Origin: an uncultured Clostridia bacterium
Lineage (GTDB): Bacteria; Bacillota; Clostridia; Peptostreptococcales; Anaerovoracaceae
Length of the DNA: 6,817 bases
NCBI GenBank assembly: GCA_934277655.1
Contig: CAKQVC010000114.1
Location: forward strand, 1-6,817
Reading direction: 5' to 3'
The translations under genes were made by a program, and so were the position numbers. Shown piece after piece: positions 1-6,199 of this stretch; the first letter of the stretch is position 1, and every line of letters begins with the position of its first letter. The notes under the pieces are model-generated. The model was given only the letters and a program-made list of their open reading frames with translations. It searched no databases and was not told the DNA's origin.

Positions 1-700
1 CTGTAACAGCTTCAAACTTACAAGCCTTCACGCACTTACCGCATCCGATACAGCCGTTTGCACAAGCTTTACGTGTAACGGCACCCTTGTCTTCGGAATG
101 GCACTGAACAACAACTTTGTTCTTAGCCGGTGCGATTCTGATAACATGTTTTGGACATTTTGCAGCGCAGGCGCCACATCCGGTACAAAGCTCTCTTGCT
201 ACAACAGCAACACCATCACAGATTTTAATCGCATCGAAGTTACATGCTCTTGTACAGTCGCCCAGTCCAAGGCATCCGTACTTACACTGGTTCATGCCGC
301 CGAACAGATTTGCTGCAGCTTCACAGGTCATGATTCCCTGATATTCCATAATGGATTTTGCAGCTTCTTTGTTTCCGTTACACATTACCGTTGCAACCTG
401 CGGTTCTGTAGAACCTGCTTCCATGCCAAGGATAGCTGCAAGAGCAGCCGCACAGTCAGCGCCGCCAACCGGACATTTGTTCGGTCCTACGCCTTCCGGA
501 TTTTCTGCAAGAGCTGATGCATAGTCATCGCATCCTGCATATCCGCATCCGCCGCAGTTAGCGCCCGGAAGTGCTTCTCTCAGCTTGATGACTGTTTCAT
601 CAACCGGTACATAAAATACCTTGGAAGCAATCGTCAGGATAACCGCAAAGACGAAGCCCAGTGCCACTACTAATAATACTGGTGTTAAAATCCCATTCAT
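1..700 (-). CDS. rnfB: RnfB, iron-sulfur subunit of the Rnf complex (3' end beyond window)
   Basis: RnfB is the ferredoxin-oxidising subunit of the Rnf ferredoxin:NAD+ oxidoreductase. It is anchored by one N-terminal helix, with its clusters on the cytoplasmic side. I translated 233 codons from the ATG at 700-698; the frame is still open at the window edge, so the C-terminus is missing. Residues 5-26 are a hydrophobic anchor. C49, C52, C57 and C76 (NCGGCGYAGC, then KCP) form the 4Fe-4S domain typical of RnfB. Further clusters follow: C139/C143/C149/C153 (CKYGCLGLGDC region), C172/C175/C178/C182 (CTGCGACAAKCP) and C213/C217/C220/C223/C227 (CANGCIGCGKCVKAC). The spacing and order match clostridial RnfB. 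An AAGGAGG site at 709-715 lies 8 nt before the ATG and supports this start. It is the last known gene of the rnfCDGEAB operon and begins 15 bp after rnfA stops. Confidence 0.96.
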   Translation of the reverse strand, partial: MNGILTPVLLVVALGFVFAVILTIASKVFYVPVDETVIKLREALPGANCGGCGYAGCDDYASALAENPEGVGPNKCPVGGADCAAALAAILGMEAGSTEPQVATVMCNGNKEAAKSIMEYQGIMTCEAAANLFGGMNQCKYGCLGLGDCTRACNFDAIKICDGVAVVARELCTGCGACAAKCPKHVIRIAPAKNKVVVQCHSEDKGAVTRKACANGCIGCGKCVKACKFEAVT

Positions 701-715
701 TTACTTCGCCTCCTT

Positions 716-1291
716 CTATACTAAGCCGCCGAATCCCATGAAAGCAAGGGATAACAGAGCAGCTGCAGTCATTGTAATAGGAACTCCCTGGAAAGCAGTC
801 GGAACATCTGTATTACCTTCCAGTTTGCTTCTCATACCTGAGAAGAGTACCATTGCCAGAAGGAAACCGATACCAGCGCCTGCGGAGTTGATCAAGGATA
901 ATCCATAACCATATCCTGCATCAATGTTGTTGATACAAACACCCAGAACTGCACAGTTCGTCGTGATCAGAGGAAGGAATACACCCAGCTGCTTATGGAG
1001 AGCAGGGATGAATTTTTTCAGTACCATTTCTACGAACTGTACTAATGCAGCGATAACGAGAATGAATACGATTGTCTGTAAGTAAGCAATTTCAAACTTG
1101 TTCAGAATCTGCATAATCGGCCATGTTGCAGCGGTTGCAAGAACCATTACGAAGATAACTGCCACACCCATACCTACTGCGGAATCCAGCTTCTTGGATA
1201 CACCCAGGAACGGACAGATACCGAGGAATTGAGCTAATACATAGTTGTTTACTAAAATCATACCGATTAATACACTAATCCACTGTGCCAT
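716..1291 (-). CDS. rnfA: RnfA, membrane subunit of the Rnf complex
   Basis: RnfA is an integral membrane subunit, homologous to NqrE, that pairs with RnfE in inverted topology. The pair carries a cluster within the membrane that passes electrons between the cytoplasmic and outer-side cofactors. The 191-aa product has the usual family length and about six hydrophobic segments. C26 (in FLGICPFLG) and C113 (in TTNCAVLG) are the two conserved half-membrane cysteines expected to ligate the shared cluster; C119 is an additional nearby cysteine. The ATG at 1291-1289 overlaps the rnfE stop codon by one base (TAATG), which suggests translational coupling. An AAAGGAG site at 1302-1308, inside the end of rnfE, lies 10 nt upstream. 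The gene ends in TAG. Ligand roles are from family knowledge; the residues themselves are seen. Confidence 0.97.
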   Translation of the reverse strand: MAQWISVLIGMILVNNYVLAQFLGICPFLGVSKKLDSAVGMGVAVIFVMVLATAATWPIMQILNKFEIAYLQTIVFILVIAALVQFVEMVLKKFIPALHKQLGVFLPLITTNCAVLGVCINNIDAGYGYGLSLINSAGAGIGFLLAMVLFSGMRSKLEGNTDVPTAFQGVPITMTAAALLSLAFMGFGGLV

Positions 1292-2052
1292 TATGCTTCA
1301 ACTCCTTTCTTTTCGATCTTGATGCCATCTAATTCAGACAGGCATTTTTCCTGCTGACACATGCTTGCAAGTGCACAGCCCTGACATCCGAAGTCTCTCG
1401 GAGTCTTGCCCTTAGAAGCAAGGATCTTGTTTACAACTGCGATAGCGCATGCATAAATGAAGAATCCGCCCGGTGCCAGTGCAATGATCAGCATTGGATG
1501 ATCAACAATAAACGGAATAGAAACAGTCAGCTTCTGTACTAATTCTTCGCTTCCAAGGAAGAATCCAGAGAAAATCGTACCGTTTCCGATGATTTCTCTT
1601 ACTGCACCGATGCAGGTCAGAGACAGAGTGAAACCAATACCCATACCAATACCATCTAATGCAGAATCGATAACGCCATTCTTGTTTGCGAACATTTCGG
1701 CTCTTCCTAAGATGATACAGTTTACTACGATCAGCGGAAGGAATACACCGAGTGAGTTATACAGCGGTTCAGCAAATGCCTGAACGATGAACTGAACCAG
1801 TGTTACGAATCCGGCAATAACTACGATGTAGCATGGGATTCTGACTTTGTCAGGAATCAGTTTTGCCAGAAGTGAAATTACAACGTTGGAGCAAAGCAGT
1901 ACAACTGTAGCTGCAATACCCATACCCATACCGTTGAATGCAGAGGATGTTGTCGCAAGTGTCGGACAAGTACCCAGAAGCAGTACAAGGTTCGGGTTTT
2001 CTTTAATAATACCTTTAGTAAGGACGGCTAATCTGTTAGCTTTTTCTTTCAT
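1291..2052 (-). CDS. rnfE: RnfE, membrane subunit of the Rnf complex with a cysteine-rich tail
   Basis: RnfE is homologous to NqrD and is the structural partner of RnfA. It has about six membrane segments across residues 20-210. C29 (LLGTCPTLA) and C112 (VVNCIILGRAE) are the conserved membrane cysteines thought to hold the intramembrane iron-sulfur cluster with RnfA. At 253 aa it is longer than the roughly 200-aa core of the family. The extra length is a soluble C-terminal tail after about residue 212, containing C223, C226, C232 and C237 (C-x2-C-x5-C-x4-C). That looks like a metal- or cluster-binding site, but I cannot assign it a role. The ATG at 2052-2050 overlaps the rnfG stop by one base (TAATG), and a GGGAGG site at 2062-2067 lies 9 nt upstream. 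The stop overlaps the rnfA start. Confidence 0.96.
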   Translation of the reverse strand: MKEKANRLAVLTKGIIKENPNLVLLLGTCPTLATTSSAFNGMGMGIAATVVLLCSNVVISLLAKLIPDKVRIPCYIVVIAGFVTLVQFIVQAFAEPLYNSLGVFLPLIVVNCIILGRAEMFANKNGVIDSALDGIGMGIGFTLSLTCIGAVREIIGNGTIFSGFFLGSEELVQKLTVSIPFIVDHPMLIIALAPGGFFIYACAIAVVNKILASKGKTPRDFGCQGCALASMCQQEKCLSELDGIKIEKKGVEA

Positions 2053-2624
2053 TAGTTAGCACCTCCCTGAATTGCCTGATATTGCTGCAGTGCTGCGCAT
2101 ACGCCCTGGTATACACCATTGGATGAGATTGTTGCACCACTGATGAAAGTTACAGCGGAATCTCCCTTGATGTTATCAGCGTTTGCCAGCTCAGAAATAC
2201 CTTTATACTGTTCCAGATAACCGGAGTCGTGAGCCTTCGTACCAAGACCCTTGGTATCTGCATGTGCAGTTACCTTAACACCGGTAATTGCTCCTTCGTT
2301 ATCGATGCCGACCATTTCTGTCAGCAGCCCACCGAAAGAAGCAGTCTTAACCGTTACAACCATACCTACGCCATCAGCAACGTAACAGTCAGTAACAAAG
2401 ACTTTATCCGGTACAGTCACAACTAAATCTCCGTCATACGGTTCAAAAGATGTAGCTGCAGGAAGTAATTCTGCTCTTGCTTCATCTGCTGCCTTCGCTG
2501 TGTTGTCAGCAATGATCGGAGCTGTAATGGAGTTCACGTATGCAAGTGCAAAGGTAATTACCAGACAGATGACAACGAGAACGACTACAGGCTGAATATA
2601 TTCTTTAAATGTATTACTTTTCAT
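2052..2624 (-). CDS. rnfG: RnfG, flavin-carrying subunit of the Rnf complex
   Basis: RnfG, homologous to NqrC, carries FMN linked by a phosphoester bond to a threonine on the outer side of the membrane and relays electrons within the complex. The chosen start gives 190 aa, normal for the family. Residues 10-31 form a single membrane anchor near the N-terminus. The flavin-attachment motif SGAT is at residues 162-165, so T165 is the expected FMN site; the motif HADTKGLG at 121-128 is the upstream conserved block of the FMN-binding domain. An in-frame ATG at 2639 would add five residues, but it overlaps the GGAGGT ribosome binding site at 2632-2637, which serves the ATG at 2624 with 7-nt spacing. 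I therefore prefer 2624. The gene overlaps the end of rnfD by 11 bp and the rnfE start by 1 bp. Confidence 0.95.
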   Translation of the reverse strand: MKSNTFKEYIQPVVVLVVICLVITFALAYVNSITAPIIADNTAKAADEARAELLPAATSFEPYDGDLVVTVPDKVFVTDCYVADGVGMVVTVKTASFGGLLTEMVGIDNEGAITGVKVTAHADTKGLGTKAHDSGYLEQYKGISELANADNIKGDSAVTFISGATISSNGVYQGVCAALQQYQAIQGGAN

Positions 2625-3585
2625 TCTTAGCACCTCCATACATTCTCTTCTGGAAGAAGGTGTCGATCAGCGGTGTTACACAGTTCATGATCAGGATGGA
2701 GAACGATACGCCTTCCGGATACTGTCCCCACAGTCTGATAATCATAGTGATCAGACCACAGCCGATACCGAATACAACCTTACCAGCCGGTAATAACGGA
2801 GTTGTTACGTAGTCGGTAGCCATGAAGAATGCACCGAGCATAACACCACCTGCAAGTACGTGGAAGATAGCCATGTTCAGTGCATCTCCACCTGTTGCTC
2901 CGTAGTAGATAGCCGCAAATACGAATACCGTACCGATGAAGCATGCAGGAATGATCGGGCTGATGATCTTCTTCCAGATCAGGAACAGACCGCCGATCAG
3001 AAGCGCGATTGCACTGACTTCACCCATGGAACCGCCGATGTAGCCGAGGAACATTTCCATGTTGGAAGGAAGCTGTCCGCCATCTTCAGCCAAAATTCCC
3101 AACGGGGTAGCTGTTGATGTAGCATCTGCCGCCATTCTCGGAAGCGGCCATGTTGTCATTTCTGTTGCGAAAGAAATGAACAGCACGATTCTTGCTGTGA
3201 TGGCAGGGTTTGCAAGGTTTTTACCAACGCCGCCAAAAAGCTGTTTTACTACGATAATGGCAACAAAGCAGCCAACGATCGCGATCCAGTAAGGAAGTCC
3301 TGACGGTACATTAAACGCGATCAGGACACCGGTTACAACCGCACTTAAATCGCCAACTGTCTGAGGCTTATGCATCAGCTTGTTCCAAATCCATTCGAAT
3401 GCCATACAAGCTACAGCACAAACAACTGTCAGAGCGATCACTCTAACTCCGAAAATATAGATACTTGCTAAAAATGACGGAGCCAATCCGATCAGAACCA
3501 TCAGCATGATTCTGGAAGTGTCCATATTCGTCACAAGATGAGGAGCTGAGGATACTAATAAATTATCATAAGTCTTCTTTTCCAT
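2614..3585 (-). CDS. rnfD: RnfD, membrane flavoprotein subunit of the Rnf complex
   Basis: RnfD, homologous to NqrB, is a polytopic membrane protein that carries covalent FMN and is thought to contribute to the ion path. The 323-aa product has many hydrophobic segments, with clear ones near residues 25-45, 48-66, 97-114, 192-204, 208-228, 240-257 and 268-284, and a hydrophilic region around 142-178. The flavin-attachment region is DATSTATPLG at 154-163, with T160 as the expected FMN-bearing threonine. More often this motif reads SGAT, so the threonine at 158 in place of glycine is a small variation. The start codon overlaps the rnfC stop by one base (TAATG). The nearest strong ribosome binding site, AAAGGAGG at 3599-3606, lies 13 nt away, longer than ideal, so coupling to rnfC translation is likely. 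Confidence 0.96.
   Translation of the reverse strand: MEKKTYDNLLVSSAPHLVTNMDTSRIMLMVLIGLAPSFLASIYIFGVRVIALTVVCAVACMAFEWIWNKLMHKPQTVGDLSAVVTGVLIAFNVPSGLPYWIAIVGCFVAIIVVKQLFGGVGKNLANPAITARIVLFISFATEMTTWPLPRMAADATSTATPLGILAEDGGQLPSNMEMFLGYIGGSMGEVSAIALLIGGLFLIWKKIISPIIPACFIGTVFVFAAIYYGATGGDALNMAIFHVLAGGVMLGAFFMATDYVTTPLLPAGKVVFGIGCGLITMIIRLWGQYPEGVSFSILIMNCVTPLIDTFFQKRMYGGAKNEK
2632..2637 (-). promoter_or_regulatory. Ribosome binding site that decides the rnfG start
   Basis: GGAGGT on the minus strand lies 7 nt before the ATG at 2624-2622 and within the final codons of rnfD. An alternative in-frame ATG at 2639-2637 touches this site and has only a poor purine-rich sequence ahead of it. The site therefore argues for the shorter, 190-aa RnfG. 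Confidence 0.8.
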
Positions 3586-4895
3586 TACTTAATTCCAGCC
3601 TCCTTTACTACTGCTTTTCCAAGCTTGTTCATGAAGCCCAGAGGTCTTCTTGCAGGGCAGATATAGGAACAGCTTCCGCATTCCATACACTGCATGACTC
3701 TCAGATCTGAAAGTGCCTGTGCATCTCTTGCTTCATAAGCTTTTGCCAGGGCTGTCGGAATCAGGCCGAACGGACATGCCTGGTGGCATCTTCCGCAGTT
3801 GATACAGCTTGTTTCCTCTTTTACCATGGACTGTGCCTTAGAAAAGGCCAGAATTGCGTTATTATTCTTAACGATAGGCATTGCATCGGAGAAGATTGCT
3901 CTTCCCATCATTGGTCCGCCCATCAGAATCTTTCTCGGTTCTTCTTTATAGCCGCCGCAGAATTCGATTACATCGCTGATTGCTGTACCGATCGGAGCCA
4001 TGACATTCTTCGGAGTTGCAACAGCGTCTCCGTCAACTGTCATTCTCTTCTGGATCAGCGGCATACCGGTTCTGAAATACTGACCAACGAAAGCAATGGT
4101 TGTTACGTTGGAAAGGATCACACCATGCTGAGCAGGCAGTTCTCCTGCGTTCATGGTCTTTCCGGTTACTTCGTACAGCAGAACTCTTTCTGCACCCTTC
4201 GGGTATCTTGCCTGCAGCTTGAATGTCTTCAGATTGGTGATTCCCTTTGCTGCAAGAAGCTTGTCAAGATGTTCGATTGCGTCCATCTTGTTTTCTTCGA
4301 TACCGATAAAACCTTCGCTCAGACCCAGATACTTCATAACCAGCTGGCAGCCTGCGATCAGATCTTCTGCGTCTTCCAGCATCAGTCTGTGGTCGGAAGT
4401 GATGAACGGTTCACATTCAGCCGCATTAACGATTAAAGTATGAACTTCATCTAAATTTTTCGGATTGAACTTAATGTGTGTTGGGAAAGATGCTCCACCT
4501 AATCCTACTAAGCCACTTTCTCTGATAGCTTTTACGAATCCTGGCAGATCATTGACTTCAGGAACCTTGATTCCTTCGTCTACTTCTTGTTTCTTGTCTG
4601 TTTCTATCACAACCAGTGTGTCGTTTCCTCCCATAGCGGATCTCTGTTCTTCGATTCCCGTAACGGTTCCGGAAACACTGGAGTGTATAGGTGCGCTAAC
4701 AAATGCATCAGTGTCGCCAATAAGCTGTCCTACTTTTACGTAGTCACCTTTCTTTACTAATGGCTTGCAAGGTGCTCCTATATGCTGAGACATAGAAATT
4801 TTTACAACATCCGGCACTGGCATTACTTCTGTTGCACAACCGGCAGTGTGCTTGTAATGGCTCACATGGATGCTATGTAAATGTTTTTGACTCAT
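3585..4895 (-). CDS. rnfC: RnfC, NAD(H)- and FMN-binding subunit of the Rnf complex
   Basis: RnfC is the peripheral cytoplasmic subunit where electrons from ferredoxin reduce NAD+. Domains run in the usual order over 436 aa: an N-terminal barrel-sandwich domain (about 1-100, with QHIGAPC at 37-43 and SSVSGTV at 72-78), a Rossmann-like NADH/FMN-binding domain starting with GLGGASFPTHIKF at 131-143 and NAAECEPFITSD at 157-168, a SLBB-like region (about 255-320), and a C-terminal pair of 4Fe-4S motifs. The latter use C364/C367/C370/C374 and C403/C406/C409/C413. The protein lacks the long C-terminal repeats of proteobacterial RnfC, as usual in Clostridia. The start is supported by AGGAAGG at 4904-4910, 8 nt before the ATG. 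It is the first gene of the rnf operon and sits 154 bp after the upstream 275-aa gene. Confidence 0.97.
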   Translation of the reverse strand: MSQKHLHSIHVSHYKHTAGCATEVMPVPDVVKISMSQHIGAPCKPLVKKGDYVKVGQLIGDTDAFVSAPIHSSVSGTVTGIEEQRSAMGGNDTLVVIETDKKQEVDEGIKVPEVNDLPGFVKAIRESGLVGLGGASFPTHIKFNPKNLDEVHTLIVNAAECEPFITSDHRLMLEDAEDLIAGCQLVMKYLGLSEGFIGIEENKMDAIEHLDKLLAAKGITNLKTFKLQARYPKGAERVLLYEVTGKTMNAGELPAQHGVILSNVTTIAFVGQYFRTGMPLIQKRMTVDGDAVATPKNVMAPIGTAISDVIEFCGGYKEEPRKILMGGPMMGRAIFSDAMPIVKNNNAILAFSKAQSMVKEETSCINCGRCHQACPFGLIPTALAKAYEARDAQALSDLRVMQCMECGSCSYICPARRPLGFMNKLGKAVVKEAGIK

Positions 4896-4903
4896 TTGTG
4901 AGA

Positions 4904-4910
4904 CCTTCCT
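4904..4910 (-). promoter_or_regulatory. Ribosome binding site of rnfC
   Basis: On the minus strand AGGAAGG precedes the rnfC ATG by 8 nt (TCTCACAA). It is a strong match to the anti-Shine-Dalgarno sequence and fixes the rnfC start. Confidence 0.85.
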
Positions 4911-4942
4911 TTCTAAAATTTATACATAATCATACGCAATAC

Positions 4943-4970
4943 ATTATACTATAATCTCCCGCAAAAATCA
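4943..4970 (-). promoter_or_regulatory. Likely sigma-70-type promoter of the rnf operon
   Basis: A perfect TATAAT is read on the minus strand at 4943-4948. The -35 region is weak: TGATTT at 4965-4970 with a 16-bp spacer, or GTGATT shifted by one base with 17 bp. Immediately upstream, 4971-5013, is a run of A- and T-tracts that could serve as an UP element and offset the poor -35. Transcription would start near 4936, giving a leader of about 40 nt that contains the rnfC ribosome binding site. I see no clear Rex or Fur operator. The -10 is well supported; the -35 is tentative. Confidence 0.65.
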
Positions 4971-5013
4971 CTAAAAAAATATTTTTTTGTCATAAAAATA
5001 TTGAAAAAAATAA

Positions 5014-5039
5014 AAAAAGCCAGGTTTTCCCGGCTTTTT
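5014..5039 (-). terminator. Intrinsic terminator of the 275-aa gene
   Basis: On the minus strand an 11-bp stem (AAAAAGCCGGG with CCTGGCTTTTT) closes an AAAA loop and runs into a long T-rich stretch (5018-5001). The pair formed by positions 5031 and 5022 is G-U in the minus-strand RNA but would be C-A in the plus-strand RNA, so the hairpin is better in the minus direction. It begins 10 nt after the TAA of the upstream gene and separates it from the rnf promoter, so the 275-aa gene and rnf are probably separate transcription units. Confidence 0.9.
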
Positions 5040-5049
5040 GAAACTTTTT

Positions 5050-5877
5050 TTATGCCACGATGACCGTGAGTGTTTCGTCATCGAGATATTTTGCGACGTA
5101 CACTTTATGTCCCATATCAAATAGTGCCTGGATATACGGATCGTCTTCCAGTTCTTCCGGTGTGAATCCGCTGACCATGAAAATGGACGCATTATGGCAT
5201 TCAATATCTTTTTCAACCGAATGGTAGAAAACACTGTTTTTTATCTCCCGGATGATTTCCTTTTTTGATGCATGCTCGTCTGCTGCAGCCGCTGTTTTAT
5301 TGCCTGCCGGTTCTGCCGGAGTCAGGTTCGCTGCACCTTTACGCCTGATTTTTGTTGTGCCTGTATTTCCTTTTGCAGCTTTGTTTTCCAAAATATATCC
5401 TGCATTTTCCGTATTCTGAGCTGCCATTTTTCCTTTTGGAAGAAAATGGGTCACTATCTTATCAGCCTTACCGTCACATGCCAACTGTTCTACAACGCCA
5501 ACAGCCTGCAGATTCGCTCCGCTTACTGAAAAGCCCACTTCCTTGCCTGTTTTGCCATCACATAAAAAAACAACCTTCCTAAAAATACCAGGAAGAATCG
5601 CTTCGTAGTGCTTCTTTTCTTCTTCATTTCTAAAAAGAATGTGTGAATTAAAGCTGAAATTTACGTCCAGAGGTTCCCGGTGTTCCGCTGCTTTTTCCAC
5701 AAGTTCTGCAATAATTGCGAACTGCAGCTCACCATCGTCCTCAAGAATTTTCTCCATCTGCTCCTGCTCAAGAGGCGGCTGATGATGAAAGAAACTGCTT
5801 TTGTCCAAGCTTTCCCCCGTCATCGGCATTTCAGGACAGTAGTCCTGCCAAAGCTGTCTAAGGGTAATCTTCTTCAT
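5050..5877 (-). CDS. Uncharacterised 275-aa protein, two putative domains with a low-complexity linker
   Basis: I do not recognise this protein and assign no function. The frame is intact, and AAGGAAGG, about 9 nt before the ATG, supports the start. No signal peptide or membrane segment is visible, so it is probably cytoplasmic. Residues 1-146 look like a folded domain: an acidic helical stretch (36-68), then alternating beta/alpha patterns including KVVFLCDGKTGKEVGFSVSG (101-120). Residues 147-206 are rich in Ala, Lys, Asn, Gly and Thr and read as a flexible linker. Residues 207-275 form a second compact piece ending in strands rich in valine and threonine. Cysteines at 14, 106, 134 and 227 are not arranged as a metal motif. 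It has its own likely promoter and terminator, so its position ahead of rnf does not by itself imply a link. Confidence 0.85.
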   Translation of the reverse strand: MKKITLRQLWQDYCPEMPMTGESLDKSSFFHHQPPLEQEQMEKILEDDGELQFAIIAELVEKAAEHREPLDVNFSFNSHILFRNEEEKKHYEAILPGIFRKVVFLCDGKTGKEVGFSVSGANLQAVGVVEQLACDGKADKIVTHFLPKGKMAAQNTENAGYILENKAAKGNTGTTKIRRKGAANLTPAEPAGNKTAAAADEHASKKEIIREIKNSVFYHSVEKDIECHNASIFMVSGFTPEELEDDPYIQALFDMGHKVYVAKYLDDETLTVIVA

Positions 5878-5911
5878 TTCCTATAACCTTCCTTTTCGTA
5901 ATCATTCCTGT

Positions 5912-5955
5912 GGGGCTGTCGCATGGACAGAAAACAACCACCCTGGCGCCGCCCC
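5912..5955 (-). promoter_or_regulatory. Foldable GC-rich leader of the 275-aa gene
   Basis: In the minus-strand transcript, CTGTC (5926-5930) and GACAG (5916-5920) can form a hairpin with a 5-nt loop, and GGGGC (5951-5955) can pair with GCCCC (5912-5916). The two helices would share the C at 5916 or stack on each other, leaving about 20 nt (5931-5950) bulged. The motif ACGAAAAGG occurs both before this element (5954-5962) and across the ribosome binding site (5891-5899). I cannot match it to a known riboswitch class. It may be a regulatory leader or an incidental fold. Confidence 0.35.
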
Positions 5956-5981
5956 TTTTCGTTATTTCTATGACAATATTT

Positions 5982-6010
5982 ATCATACCGCAAACAAATC
6001 AGGAAATCAA
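5982..6010 (-). promoter_or_regulatory. Likely sigma-70-type promoter of the 275-aa gene
   Basis: On the minus strand TTGATT (6005-6010) and TATGAT (5982-5987) are separated by exactly 17 bp, four of six and five of six matches to the -35 and -10 consensus. Initiation near 5975 would leave a leader of about 97 nt before the ATG at 5877. The 8-bp direct repeat CTTAAAGG lies just upstream of the -35. Confidence 0.65.
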
Positions 6011-6012
6011 CC

Positions 6013-6036
6013 CCTTTAAGGAAAAGGACCTTTAAG
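6013..6036 (-). repeat. Direct repeat CTTAAAGG x2 next to a promoter
   Basis: On the minus strand CTTAAAGG occurs at 6029-6036 and again at 6013-6020, 16 bp apart start to start, with TCCTTTTC between them. The proximal copy ends 2 bp from the -35 hexamer at 6005-6010. Position and spacing fit a tandem binding site for a transcription factor, but no protein is identified. Confidence 0.4.
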
Positions 6037-6079
6037 TTATTCGAAAAGTTTTAGCACTTTTCCTCCATCAAGTACGAAA

Positions 6080-6111
6080 AGACTGCAGAATGTACACCCA
6101 CTCTGCAGTCT
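6080..6111 (-). terminator. 10-bp inverted repeat, possible terminator of the Rpn-family gene
   Basis: AGACTGCAGA (6080-6089) and TCTGCAGTCT (6102-6111) are perfect inverted repeats around a 12-nt loop. In the minus-strand RNA the stem is followed by UUU and then C, so the U-tract is short and termination would be moderate. It lies about 90 bp after the stop of the Rpn-family gene and ahead of the next promoter, a sensible place for a terminator. Near-identical sequences TCCTCCATCAA (6061-6071) and TCCTTCCATCAA (6111-6122) flank it, so a small repeat element is an alternative. Confidence 0.5.
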
Positions 6112-6163
6112 CCTTCCATCAATTTATATTCTTGAAATCATTGATATCTTGTTATTTAGCTGT

Positions 6164-6184
6164 TTTTTTGAGTATTTCAAAAAA
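6164..6184 (-). terminator. A/T-rich inverted repeat just after the Rpn-family stop
   Basis: TTTTTTGA and TCAAAAAA form a perfect 8-bp inverted repeat with a 5-nt loop, starting 15 nt after the TAG at 6200-6202. Nearly all pairs are A-U and no U-tract follows on the minus strand, so it is at best a weak terminator or an RNA 3'-end structure. Confidence 0.25.
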
Positions 6185-6199
6185 GCAATTCTTCTATAA

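Larger units (their letters stand above)
5878..6199. other. Intergenic region between the Rpn-family gene and the 275-aa gene
   Basis: This 322-bp stretch has no convincing gene. In minus-strand order it holds an A/T-rich inverted repeat (6164-6184), a 10-bp inverted repeat (6080-6111), a shorter inverted repeat (6043-6062, GAAAAGT and ACTTTTC), the CTTAAAGG direct repeat, a promoter candidate, and the foldable leader of the downstream gene. No tRNA or other structured RNA gene was recognised. Confidence 0.7.

Noticed and set aside
98..517. 139-codon plus-strand frame
   Set aside because: It is antisense to rnfB; its cysteine-rich composition is a by-product of the opposite strand.
2624..2639. 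Upstream ATG adding five residues to RnfG
   Set aside because: The ATG overlaps the GGAGGT site that serves the ATG at 2624, and it has no good ribosome binding site of its own.
3783..4436. 217-codon open frame on the plus strand opposite rnfC
   Set aside because: It is antisense to a fully supported rnfC, is Cys/His/Ser-rich as expected of a shadow frame, and has no recognisable domain.
4971..5234. 87-codon minus-strand frame overlapping the end of the 275-aa gene and its terminator
   Set aside because: It runs through a clear intrinsic terminator and an A/T-rich tract and overlaps a better gene in another frame.
6043..6062. GAAAAGT/ACTTTTC inverted repeat as a terminator
   Set aside because: The 7-bp stem is mostly A-T with no following T-tract in either direction, so I mention it only as part of the intergenic region.
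5878..6199. Transposon boundary or insertion-sequence end near the Rpn-family gene
   Set aside because: There is no terminal inverted repeat pair or target duplication bracketing the gene, and Rpn genes are usually not in classical insertion sequences; the other end is outside the window.
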